This document shows positions 38,346 through 47,089 of a stretch of 64,000 nucleotides of DNA, piece after piece. A program made the translations under genes and the position numbers. The DNA is from Vibrio panuliri (lineage in GTDB: Bacteria; Pseudomonadota; Gammaproteobacteria; Enterobacterales; Vibrionaceae). How positions within the stretch are numbered: the first letter of the stretch is position 1; every line of letters begins with the position of its first letter. The stretch covers positions 620,001 through 684,000 of the forward strand of contig NZ_AP019655.1 of NCBI RefSeq assembly GCF_009938205.1, read 5' to 3'. The notes under the pieces are model-generated. The model worked only from the letters and a program-made list of their open reading frames with translations, made no database searches and was not told where the DNA came from.

Positions 38346-39008
38346 AGAAATCCCCCAGTCAGGCCGGGGGTAGTAAAGCTTTCTACTATGAGTCAATATA
38401 AAACCCCTTTTAATTTGTTATAACAGTCTTGCGGTCTGGCAACTGTAAGGGTTAAATCAAAATTAAAAGGGGGTTCCAATGGGGTACTAAAAGAGCTTGG
38501 CGCGCACGCGATGGAGTTTTATATATCACATAGTATTTGCCCGAAATATAAAAGACCGGTGTCCTACAGAGAAAAACGTAGAGTGGTAGTTGAAATATTG
38601 AGGCAACTATGTGAATGGAAAAAGGTTAACATTCTTTAAGTGGAATGCTGCCCAGATCATATCCACATGCTTCTAGAAAACCCACGCATAATGAGTGATT
38701 TAGCTTTTATGGGGTATTTGAAAGGTAAAAGTAGCCTGATGCTTTATGAGGGATTTGAAGTTTAAGTAGCGAAATCGCGAGCTTTGGTACCGAGGGTATT
38801 ATGTAGATACAGTTGGTAAAAATACGAGCAAGATACAAAGTTACATCAAGCACCATCTAGAGCAGGATAAAATGGGGAGAGCAATTGTAGAAACCATACA
38901 CAACCCGTTAACGAACAAACGTAATCGTCATATGCAAATGTTAGAGGCAGGGAGCTGATTGTAAGAAAGCCTCGAAAAACCTCCGACTATGCCGGAGGAT
39001 TTTTTTGT
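38346..39008 (+). mobile_element. IS200/IS605-family element, inactive
   Basis: Single-gene element of the IS200 group. Left end carries hairpins (CCCCC...GGGGG at 38352-38370 and the long-range pair AACCCCTTTTAATTT/AAATTAAAAGGGGGTT), right end carries CCTCCG ACTATGC CGGAGG at 38980-38998 followed by a T-run. The transposase frame (about 38478-38958) has the HUH motif CCPDHIHMLLE, YLKGKSSLML and the tyrosine region GYYVDTVGKNTSKIQSYI, but is broken by a TAA just before VECCPDHIH, by a further stop and by a frameshift near 38790. Confidence 0.85.
38478..38958 (+). pseudogene. IS200-type TnpA transposase, broken
   Basis: Y1 HUH transposase of about 150 residues in intact relatives. Here a GAA codon before the HUH motif reads TAA, a second stop follows GFEV, and the C-terminal part continues in another frame to AGS-stop at 38958. 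No function is expected. Confidence 0.82.
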
Positions 39009-39146
39009 GGTGCAAGAGTTTACAGATAACATACTGTCGCCTATATAACCTTGAGCATAATAGTATATGGATTATTTAAACATGGAATCTAAGTGATGTG
39101 GCAGAGTTTAATTTTCTTTTTAAGATTGACATACATATAGAAGCAA

Positions 39147-39323
39147 TTAAAATTTCTTAAGTGATCTATACAGTGCGTATGCTTTGGAATGAGTTAACTT
39201 GTGTCTCTCCTGTAAATTTTTTATTGTGACCTGACCTGATTTAACTTCTTTATGTGTAATTAAAATAATAGATGATTTTACTGCGTACTTTCTACTAATA
39301 TTAACCAACTTTTCTAACTCCAT
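39147..39323 (-). CDS. Small basic protein, possible HTH DNA-binding
   Basis: 58 residues, from ATG at 39323 to TAA at 39147, with AGAGGT five to six bases upstream. Basic and helical; the second half (QVTIKNLQERHKLTHSKAYA) has the spacing of a helix-turn-helix. I do not recognise a family. Found by reading the strand directly. It may be a small regulator or the leftover of a longer one. Confidence 0.45.
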   Translation of the reverse strand: MELEKLVNISRKYAVKSSIILITHKEVKSGQVTIKNLQERHKLTHSKAYALYRSLKKF

Positions 39324-39764
39324 CATTACCTCTACACCTCTACATTTAGCGTTTGGATATCTTATTGTAATTGATTGCTAATTAATGGTAGCGCTCAATC
39401 TATCATAATAAATAAACTAAGAGTAAAAAAAGTTTTTGTCGTCAAATGGGAATAATTTGTAGAGCTTTTTAAAATAATTTATTCTTCACGCAATAAAGGC
39501 ATTATAAATGTATATTTAAATTTGTTATAATTAACGATTTATGCTATTTACATGACGGATAATCGCATGCTAGCACAATGTATATGTGTGGCGTTTTTAT
39601 GTGGTTGTTATTGTTCACATTTATTGTAATGATTAGTCGCTAGCTCGCGAATCACCTCATAATTTCTAATAAAAAGAACGAATAGACGTGCATCGCACAT
39701 TATGATCTAATTAATTTCGCCAAAAACACACCTTATCAAACGGGTCTAATAGGGATAGCTAACG
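39324..39764. other. 441-bp AT-rich non-coding stretch
   Basis: No frame or structure that I can support. It separates the small basic protein from the IS4-like relic. Confidence 0.4.
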
Positions 39765-40500
39765 ATGCGTGACATTCAAATTCTATAACAAACTCTTGAA
39801 GGCCAATGCCCTAACATTCACAAGCAACGACAAGATCTCTTACACTTGTCACTAAAAGCGTTCTCAATGGCTCTGATTTAACCTTCACTTAAGCTTGGAA
39901 GAAAACTGAAAACGAAAACCACCGTCAAACGCGTCGACAGACTGCTTGGAAACCAACAATTACAGACATCATTTATAAGTGGTAAGTACACACAGTTACA
40001 TGAGCTAATCCATGTCGTATTGTCCTTTTTGATTGGTCTGTTGCTCGTAAGTAACCCCGCTATATGACACTTAGGGAATCCGTCGCACTCGATGGGCGAG
40101 CGGTCACCATTTATGAACAAGTTTTTGAATATAAACACTATAACTCACAGAAAAACCATTAAACATCTCAACCAATTACAGAAAATTCTACCCAAAACAC
40201 CTCTCCGATCATCGTATTAGATGCAGGATTTAGAAATACTTGATTTAGGCAAGTTCAAGAGAAAAGATGGTTTTGCCTCGGTAGAGTTCGAGGCGATTAT
40301 CCTTAAAACAGACTAATGAAAACGGAAGATCAAACAAAACGTTCTACCCAAATGCTAAGCATCTAGGACAATGCAACATATGTCTCGCGATAGAAGAAGT
40401 AGAAAAGGTGCTATTCTTGCATGAACCTAATAAGTTACCGCTCTGACTTGTTGACTTTAAGGTAAGGAGTTTTTTTGCTCGTGATGAAACTACTATTTCT
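39765..40500 (+). mobile_element. IS4-family transposase remnant
   Basis: Fragments in several frames match IS4 transposases: MRDIQIL at the start, KLGRKLKTKTTVKRVDRLLG, TLRESVALDGRAVTIYEQVF (around 40062-40122), and a RSSY-MQD region corresponding to the second catalytic Asp (IVLDAGF in another frame). At least five frameshifts or stops. Normal length is about 390-400 codons, and the C-terminal third is missing or unreadable. Confidence 0.75.
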
Positions 40501-40611
40501 ACAAGCATGGCAATACATTCATTTGTATCCAGTAATGTGTGTTTCCCCTATTTTGCGCAGGCAGCAATTTCTGTGATACATCTGTTTTGAATATATAAGT
40601 AAGTTGACACT

Positions 40612-41170
40612 GTAGTGGTCAACTAAAATTGACCACGGTTTTAGAGGTTTCCCAATATAGTCGTTCTGATTCATTGGGAATTAGGCCACCGTTATACTGA
40701 TGTGGCCTGAGTTGGCAGTAATAACCGATAACGTAGCGGGATCTCTTGTTGATCTTCAGCAAAGCTGCGATAACCCACAGTTGCCCCATTCCGTCTTCAG
40801 ACTTCTAAAGAAGCGTTCCATCGGCGCATTATACCAACAGTTTACTCGGCGAGATAAACTCTGTTTTATTTGAAGGCGCCACGGCAATTGACGATATTTA
40901 CGGCTAGTATAATGGCTGCCTTGATCGCTATGGAACATAACACCTTAGGCTTACCACGGGACTCATAAGCTATCTAAAGTGCCTTGCCTGTTAGCCTTGA
41001 ATCAGGTGATAGAGACATCGACCAACCACTTTTCAGGCAAAAAGGTTGATAACAACCGCTAAATACATCTACCGATTACTTGTCCAAATATACGTAACGT
41101 CACCAGCCCGGACTACATTTGGTGCAGTACCCGCAAACTGGCGACCTAAGTGATTTGGAATTTCAATGTG
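40612..41170 (-). mobile_element. IS3-family OrfB remnant with 3' end
   Basis: Minus strand. Reading from 41165: NVVRAGDVTYIWT, KVVGRC, MFHSDQGSHYTSRKYRQL, PMERFFRSLKTEW, then after a shift VGYRSFAEDQQEI, RPHQYNGGL and SKTVVNFS-stop beside the terminal sequence GTAGTGGTCAACTAAAATTG at 40612. The DDE catalytic residues lie in different frames. OrfA is lost. The same end recurs at 50674. Confidence 0.8.
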
Positions 41171-41259
41171 TTCTTGTGAAGCATTCGTAAACACTCCTAA
41201 AATAGGTGTATTCCGACTTAGAGTCCTTCTGTTTAAACTGAATCAAACTGAGAACGCTG

Positions 41260-41544
41260 ATGAAAAAATCATGCTATACAGAATCACAGATCGTTAAGTT
41301 TTTGAGGGAAGTTGAGTTAGGGAGAAAAGTGTTTGATGTTTGTCGGGAATACGGCATTGCAGATGCAACCTATTACAATTGGAAATCCAAATGCGGCGGT
41401 ATGGAAAGCTCCGATATTAAGCGACTGAAAGCGCTTGAAAATGAAAATAGCCGATTAAAACAAATGTATGCCGATTTAAGTTTGGGTCACTCCATTCTTA
41501 AAGACGTTATCGAAAAAAGCTGTAAGGCCATCAGTACGCCGTGA
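41260..41544 (+). CDS. IS3-family transposase OrfA (IS407 group)
   Basis: 94 residues. N-terminal HTH (FLREVELGRKVFDVCREYGIADATYYNW) and a C-terminal leucine-rich dimerisation helix (RLKALENENSRLKQMYADLS). It appears intact, but its partner OrfB is broken, so it can at most act as a DNA-binding remnant. Confidence 0.85.
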   Translation: MKKSCYTESQIVKFLREVELGRKVFDVCREYGIADATYYNWKSKCGGMESSDIKRLKALENENSRLKQMYADLSLGHSILKDVIEKSCKAISTP

Positions 41545-41557
41545 GCTAGTTGACTAC

Positions 41558-42362
41558 GTGAAGCAAGAGCACGTAGTCAGCTTGCGCAGAGCGTGCCGAG
41601 TTGTTGGCATTAGTGACTCAGTTTATCGATACCAACCAGATGTCCATCGAGATGATGAGATCATTGATGCACTTCAGAAAGCGGTTAAATGTTCTCCAAC
41701 TTATGGTTTTAGTAAGTTATTCAAGACTCTAAAACGATGGCATTACAAGTGAAACCATAAACGTGTTCATCGTGTATACCGCTTGTTGAACTTGAATATG
41801 CGACGACGAGGAAGCGATTATCAACTCGTAATCCGATGCCTCTTGCGTTCCTGAACAAGCAAACATGTGCTGGTCTATGGACATCATGAGCGATTCATTA
41901 ATGTGTGGACGTCGCTTCCGAACATTTAATCTATTAGATGATCTTAACCGCGAAACTCTCGTCATAGAAATAGATTTGAGTTTACCGACTGCGCGTGTAC
42001 TTCGAATTCTTGAGCGGGTTGCAGCTTGGCGCGGCTATCCACGAAAAATTCGGATGGACAACGGACCAGAATTTATTTCGATGCAACTAGCAGAAAGGGC
42101 TGAGTTGAATCAGATGGAGCTAGAGTTCATCAAGCCAGAAAAGCCTACCCCAAACTCATACATTGAACGTTTTAACAGAACTTATCGTGATGCCATTCTG
42201 AATATGCACGTGTTTAAGACGTTTAGTGATGTTCGAGACCGTACAGAATATGGTTGAAAGAATATAAACCATGAACGACCGCATAACTCACTAGGAGATC
42301 TAACCCCGTGGGAATATTTGGCTAAATCACAGCAAAGGGAAAACTCTAATTTTGAGTGCCAC
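41558..42362 (+). pseudogene. IS407-group OrfB, broken
   Basis: Begins MKQEHVVSLRRACRVVGISD, stops at 41752 and resumes in another frame. DDE pieces visible: D in WSMDIM, D in RMDNGPEF, E in NSYIERFNR. A further stop after RTEYG (42257) cuts off the tail. Confidence 0.82.
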
Positions 42363-42384
42363 TAAAAAAGGGATGTTGACAGTC

Positions 42385-42710
42385 TATCCTTAGACTTTAA
42401 AGCTGAAACTTTGAAAATAACACAGAATTTAGGATAGTCTCAAATGAAATGCCAGTTAAAATTATAGCTATTCGCGTTTTAAATGGTTTGCATAGTGAAC
42501 ATTTTACCCTCTTTTATTCCAAAACCATTTCTTCCCCTCTTTGATCTCACTCGTTCGTGTGGACTTAGCGTTTCTATTTGAACTGCCCAAAATTAATTGT
42601 TATTTATCAATAAACTACTCTTTTTTGTTTTTTTTGGGACCGTGTTTAAAAAATACGTCACGATAATTTTATCGTTAAAATTTATTTATCATTTAATAAA
42701 TAATATTTGT
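42385..42710. promoter_or_regulatory. Upstream region of the fimbrial operon
   Basis: 326-bp AT-rich non-coding stretch between the IS element and the 9-bp repeat. It should hold the fimbrial promoter. CGATAA TT TTATCG at 42661-42674 is an inverted repeat that may be an operator. No HU/IHF or invertase site could be identified. Confidence 0.5.
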
Positions 42711-42744
42711 TTTACAATTTTTACAATTTTTACAATTTTTACAA
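42711..42744. repeat. 9-bp tandem repeat before the fimbrial operon
   Basis: TTTTTACAA three times in tandem plus a leading partial copy (TTTACAA). It sits 31 bp upstream of the first fimbrial ATG, in the promoter or leader, where slippage could change spacing and expression. Confidence 0.9.
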
Positions 42745-42775
42745 GGTTGCTGTAGATTAAGAGGTTACTTAAACC

Positions 42776-43414
42776 ATGATCTCCAATTTTCTGACTGGGT
42801 TGTGTCAACCTTATTATAGGACGGGTCAAAAAAAGAAAAAAGAAAAAAAGAAAAGGTATGTGCTTTTTTTGGTTCTCGTGACAGGTGCTAACTCTGTTTT
42901 TGCAGCCCCTGAAACGATACTCAAAAAGCGCGTCAGCGTAGAAGCGGTAGTCGTGAGCTCTACTTGCTCTGTTTCTATTGACGGTGGCAGTGGTGCTCGC
43001 AATAACCAAATCTCGTTTGGTCAATATAACAAGTCATTAAGAGCTGGGATGTTGAGTCGAAATTATTCGATAAAACTCTTTGAACGTGGATCAACCACGC
43101 CAGGGTGCAGTGCATTTTTAGTGGGCAGCGGTCTGGTTTCTTTGAATTTTGGTTATAACTCTCCTTGGCAATTGGATGCAACGGGTGTGGTGACGACGGG
43201 CGTTGGTAGTGGTGTACGCATCTTGGTTTCTCCGACGGATGTAGGTGAAGCCAGCTCACTGGCACCTATTACATCGAGTAACAAGGTTATTCGTTACTCC
43301 ACGGCATTTGCAACACGTGGGGTGTTTGGGTTTAACGCACAGGTGACTGGGTTAGACCGAGCAAAGGTAGGGGACTATCGCGGTAATCTATCGGTTATGG
43401 TGTCTTATCAATGA
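42776..43414 (+). CDS. FimA-like fimbrial subunit
   Basis: 212 residues. An unusually long basic N-region (GQKKKKEKKKR) leads into a signal-peptide core (YVLFLVLVTGANSVFA). The mature part has a pilin layout: a cysteine pair (SSTCSVSI and TTPGCSAF), beta-strands and the C-terminal VMVSYQ donor/groove strand. The ATG at 42776 has AAGAGG upstream. The poly-A-rich tract coding the Lys stretch (42828-42856) is a slippage risk. First gene of the chaperone-usher operon; ATGA overlap with the usher gene. Could be a tip or minor subunit since the three large pilins come later. Confidence 0.8.
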   Translation: MISNFLTGLCQPYYRTGQKKKKEKKKRYVLFLVLVTGANSVFAAPETILKKRVSVEAVVVSSTCSVSIDGGSGARNNQISFGQYNKSLRAGMLSRNYSIKLFERGSTTPGCSAFLVGSGLVSLNFGYNSPWQLDATGVVTTGVGSGVRILVSPTDVGEASSLAPITSSNKVIRYSTAFATRGVFGFNAQVTGLDRAKVGDYRGNLSVMVSYQ

Positions 43415-45780
43415 AATTAGTAGTTAAAGTTAAAGTCTCGTTCGTTGCCGCGGCGATTTTAGCTGGTTTGTACGGAACGGTTACTCAAGCGGTCGAGCTT
43501 GATTTGAGCTTCATTCGCGGGGGAGAGCAAAATACCAGTCAGCTAGTGCAAGGGTTGGGCGGAAAATACATCTCGGGACGTTACTTGGTTGATATTACGC
43601 TGAATGAAAAGGACGCAGGGCGCCGAATTATCACTATTAGTGAAAGTGATACCGAGGTGCTTTGTTTGAGTGAACAGTGGTTATCTGAAGTGGGTTCTGA
43701 AGTGGGTGTGGTAATACGCCCCGATTTTTATCAGCTTTTTTTTGATGCGCAGCGTCAGTGTTATCAGTTGGAGTTAGAGCCAAACACTAAGGTGGATTTT
43801 GAGTTTTCTACTCAGCAGTTTTCCCTCTCTATTCCTCAGCGAGGATTGCAACAAAAGCATGAGCAAGCTCAAGAGTGGGATTACGGTACAAGCGCGTTAA
43901 GACTAAGCTACAACGCAAACGTGAATGCCAATGAAGTGGATGTTTTTATGTATAGCTCTATTGGAATTAAGGTAAATGTTGGTAAGTGGGTAGCCAGCTC
44001 TTCGTTGAGTATTACGGAAGATAACGTTGACTTGCCATTACTGACCGCTAGTCGCGCGTTGTACGACTTAAAAGCGGATTTGACGCTTGGTCGAACCTTT
44101 ACCAGTAACTCTTTGGTGGGTGGCGTAAGTTTGGTGGGGGTGGGTTTGGTGAGTAACAGCTCGATGTCACCCAGTGATTTGGGTTATGCCCCTGCCTTTA
44201 CAGGGATTGCTAAAACGAACGCGCGAGTGTCTTTGGTGCAAGGTGGTGTGACAATTTATTCAGAGTTAATGCCGCCGGGTCCTTTTGAAATCAGTGGTGT
44301 CAACCTTCTCAGCAGTGGGGATGTGACCATGGTGATAAAGGAGAACAATGGTGAGATATCAAGGCAGTTCTTTCCGTTAACGATTTTGCCGAATATGCTC
44401 ACGCCGGGTGAAATGGAGTACAGCGTACAGGTCGGTGTGCGTGATGATAAATCTAAGCTGCCAGGGATTTTTGTTGCAGGTTCGTATGGTTACGGTTTTG
44501 AGGCGGTCACGTTACGCGGGAATTCTTTGTTACATGCAAACTACATGGCAACAGGTTTAGCGTTGGTTCGTGGGCTGGGTACATTCGGTACAATTGGTAT
44601 GGAAGGGGTTTACTCATTTGCGCAGTACCAAGATGGACTGATTCGCAATGGTGGTCGTTTATCTCTGACCTATGGCAAAACCTTTGGGCAAGGGACGGAT
44701 CTACAGTTAGTCAGTGCGCAATACATCTCGGAAGAGTTTGTTGAGTTTTCAGGCTTTAACCCAAGTGAAACAGAGTTTTTTGGAACGCAGCAAAAGAATC
44801 AGTATGAGCTGAGTATTAGTCATCATCTCAATACGGAAATTAACTTAGGTCTAAGTGCATACCGACGAGCGTTTTGGAATGACGAAGATGTCAATATAGG
44901 GTTAAGCGGGAAAATTTCGGGGCGCTTTGATTTTCTTAGCCTCTCTCTCGGGGCGGATTACAGCAAAACGGGCGATGAAGATACTTACAACGTTTCGCTA
45001 TCCGCGTCGATTCCATTTAGTACCTTTGATAAGACAGTGGCGACTTTTGCTGGGGTGACGGTGAGCGATACTGGTAGTGAGAATTACACCGCTGGCGTGA
45101 GTTCATCAATCGGTAAACGCGTTGATTACTCAGCAAGTACCAGTTGGTCAAATTCGGTTGGCGAGAGTACTTATTCGCTGCAATCTAGTTACCGAGGGGA
45201 TCGTGTCATGTTAAATGGTCGTATTTCACAAAGTGGTGGAAACGTGACAGGCTCAGCCTCTGTATCGGGCGCGGTGATTGTGCTTCCAAAGCAAAATGAC
45301 TGGATATTAACGCGCAATATTTCTGACACGATTGCGATTGCTAATGTGAAAGATACGCCGGGAGTGGAGTTTGATTCCTCTCCTTACCCGAGTAATGACA
45401 AGGGTAACGCGGTTATTCCGTTGCGTAGCTATCGCTCGAACAAAATCACATTAAGTGGCTCGACACTGCCGCTGAATTTGGAGTTGTTAACTACCAGTCA
45501 AGATGTACTGCCAACCGCCAGCTCAGTGGTACTGCTACCTTTTGAGGCTGTTGAGGTGAAGCGTTATCTATTCCAAATCAAGGATAAGCAAGGTCGCTTT
45601 GTGCAAAACGGTACGTGGGCAACCTCCGCTTCGGGGCTTCCCCTCGGTTTTATTGCTCAAAATGGCGTGTTGTTTGTCAACTCCGTTGTCAGCTTATCTG
45701 GTTTGATTTTAGGCGACTGCCAAATATCTGCCTCAAAAATTAAAGAAACCATAGAATTACAAGAGGTGACGTGTGATTAA
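43411..45780 (+). CDS. Fimbrial outer-membrane usher
   Basis: 789 residues. A signal peptide is followed by the periplasmic N-domain (LDLSFIRGGEQNTSQLVQGL, about 28-140), a 24-strand barrel with plug (about 160-640; GPFEISGVNLLSSGDVTMVI is the usher signature) and C-terminal domains with a final cysteine pair (GDCQISA and EVTCD). It translocates and assembles subunits delivered by the chaperone. Slightly shorter than most PapC/FimD ushers (about 830-870), as in the K88 (FaeD) group. Overlaps genes on both sides, so the operon is translationally coupled. Confidence 0.92.
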   Translation: MKLVVKVKVSFVAAAILAGLYGTVTQAVELDLSFIRGGEQNTSQLVQGLGGKYISGRYLVDITLNEKDAGRRIITISESDTEVLCLSEQWLSEVGSEVGVVIRPDFYQLFFDAQRQCYQLELEPNTKVDFEFSTQQFSLSIPQRGLQQKHEQAQEWDYGTSALRLSYNANVNANEVDVFMYSSIGIKVNVGKWVASSSLSITEDNVDLPLLTASRALYDLKADLTLGRTFTSNSLVGGVSLVGVGLVSNSSMSPSDLGYAPAFTGIAKTNARVSLVQGGVTIYSELMPPGPFEISGVNLLSSGDVTMVIKENNGEISRQFFPLTILPNMLTPGEMEYSVQVGVRDDKSKLPGIFVAGSYGYGFEAVTLRGNSLLHANYMATGLALVRGLGTFGTIGMEGVYSFAQYQDGLIRNGGRLSLTYGKTFGQGTDLQLVSAQYISEEFVEFSGFNPSETEFFGTQQKNQYELSISHHLNTEINLGLSAYRRAFWNDEDVNIGLSGKISGRFDFLSLSLGADYSKTGDEDTYNVSLSASIPFSTFDKTVATFAGVTVSDTGSENYTAGVSSSIGKRVDYSASTSWSNSVGESTYSLQSSYRGDRVMLNGRISQSGGNVTGSASVSGAVIVLPKQNDWILTRNISDTIAIANVKDTPGVEFDSSPYPSNDKGNAVIPLRSYRSNKITLSGSTLPLNLELLTTSQDVLPTASSVVLLPFEAVEVKRYLFQIKDKQGRFVQNGTWATSASGLPLGFIAQNGVLFVNSVVSLSGLILGDCQISASKIKETIELQEVTCD

Positions 45781-46462
45781 AAAACGTGTGATGTTGGCCC
45801 TGATGGGTTCTTTACTGACTTGGAATAGTGCGCATGCAGCGCTAGCGTTGGATGCAACTCGTTACATCTACAAAGGGAATGAGCAGTTCATCTCAGTGAC
45901 AGCGAATAATGAATCAAAGAGTGAATATGGCGCGCAGGTTTGGGTAGATAACATTGTTGAAAAAGACACCAGACCAACCTTTATTGCTACTCCTTCTTTT
46001 TTTCGCATTAAAGAAGAAGGTCGTCAGGTGTTTCGCATACTAAAAGTGTCTGATCATATGTCAAAAGAAAAGGAGTCCGTCTACTGGCTAAATTTACAGG
46101 AAATCCCGCAAGCCCGTGAAGGAAGTGGTATTTCGATGGCGATTCGCACTCAGGTGAAACTGATTTATCGACCAACAGCGATTGTTGAAGGGCGTGATGG
46201 CGCAGAAGCAAACATGACAATTGAATACCAACCTGGCTCTCAATGGTTGGTGAATAGTACCCCTTACATCTTTGCCATTGGTGCGGTACATGATAGCGAA
46301 GGTAAAGGTATCGAATTTACCCCTGAAGAACGTGACAATTTAACCCTCTTTATGCCGGGTGACCGAGTGGAAGTGACGGGGCATACCGTGGAATCGGTTA
46401 ATGCGTTAAGCGACTACGGAAACTTAGAAGAGTTTGAGTTAAAGCAAATGAAAAAGAAATAA
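45773..46462 (+). CDS. Periplasmic pilus-assembly chaperone (PapD family)
   Basis: 229 residues. Signal peptide (LALMGSLLTWNSAHA) then two Ig-like domains: the first with YIYKGNEQFISVTANNES and the chaperone signature VYWLNLQEIP plus IRTQVKLIYRP, which contains the conserved basic residue that binds pilin C-termini; the second from about 150. It stabilises subunits by donor-strand complementation. GTG start at 45773, with AAGAGG upstream, overlapping the usher stop by 8 bp. Confidence 0.93.
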   Translation: MIKKRVMLALMGSLLTWNSAHAALALDATRYIYKGNEQFISVTANNESKSEYGAQVWVDNIVEKDTRPTFIATPSFFRIKEEGRQVFRILKVSDHMSKEKESVYWLNLQEIPQAREGSGISMAIRTQVKLIYRPTAIVEGRDGAEANMTIEYQPGSQWLVNSTPYIFAIGAVHDSEGKGIEFTPEERDNLTLFMPGDRVEVTGHTVESVNALSDYGNLEEFELKQMKKK

Positions 46463-46464
46463 TC

Positions 46465-46968
46465 ATGAAAAAGAGTAGTGCCATTGTTGCGTTATGGATT
46501 GGATTGGTCATTGCCTCACTCTCTTTCGCTGAAACATTAATCCTACCGGACTTTAACAATGCGTTAGGGACGGTGAATGGCGACGTGGTGAACGAAGAAG
46601 TGCAGATTGCAAAGTCTCTAGTCAATCCGGTATTGCTTTCAGTGCGACAAGCGGAGTTAAGTGCGCCGCTACAAACTATTGTAATAAAGGATGTGCAACT
46701 TATTCAACAGTCGGGAGGGGCAGTGGAAATATTGCTCACCACCATGCAGCGCAATCAACGCATTCGTACGCACTTATCGCTAGGGCTTTGGTTAGACGAT
46801 GAGGCTGTAAATATGAGTGCTAAAGCGTCGGGGAGTTCTGTGTTACTGACGGTGCCTGCGGCTTTCAAGCAATTAGAGGTAAGAGCTATGTCACCACTTA
46901 GTATCACATTGCCAGTGAGTTTTAAAGGACCGTTTCAATTTGACATTGAGATAGAAGGTCAATCTTAA
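46465..46968 (+). CDS. Exported protein of the fimbrial operon, unknown family
   Basis: 167 residues with a signal peptide (IVALWIGLVIASLSFA). The mature part is predicted all-beta and lacks cysteine and any clear pilin C-terminus. It starts 2 bp after the chaperone stop, so it belongs to the operon. It could be a minor subunit, a second periplasmic helper, or an assembly terminator; the sequence does not decide. Confidence 0.75.
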   Translation: MKKSSAIVALWIGLVIASLSFAETLILPDFNNALGTVNGDVVNEEVQIAKSLVNPVLLSVRQAELSAPLQTIVIKDVQLIQQSGGAVEILLTTMQRNQRIRTHLSLGLWLDDEAVNMSAKASGSSVLLTVPAAFKQLEVRAMSPLSITLPVSFKGPFQFDIEIEGQS

Positions 46969-47001
46969 TGACGTTCTACTTAGAGATTGAGTGCGTATTC
47001 C

Positions 47002-47026
47002 ATTGCGGTTAACAGCTGACCGCAAT
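47002..47026 (+). other. Intercistronic hairpin before the pilin genes
   Basis: ATTGCGGT/ACCGCAAT with a 9-base loop lies in the 121-bp gap before the first large subunit gene. It lacks a T-run. In other fimbrial operons such structures separate the assembly genes from strongly expressed subunit genes by RNA processing or partial termination. Confidence 0.5.
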
Positions 47027-47089
47027 TGAATGTGACACGCTGTTTAAGGTTTCACACTTTATTAATTCTCACAAAGAGAGGATGAACTC

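Larger units (their letters stand above)
41232..42384 (+). mobile_element. IS3-family (IS407-like) element, inactive
   Basis: Nearly full-length. OrfA is intact at 41260-41544 (94 residues, MKKSCYTESQIVKFLREVE). OrfB starts near 41558 (VGISDSVYRYQPDVHRDDE) but meets a stop after KRWHYK at 41752, then changes frame; the integrase core continues at 41865-42257 (WSMDIMSDSLMCGRRFRTFN, RMDNGPEFIS, SYIERFNRTYRDAIL) and ends after another stop with HERPHNSLGDLTP-like reading. The right end is near GTTGACAGTC at 42374. No transposition is expected without suppression. Confidence 0.85.
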
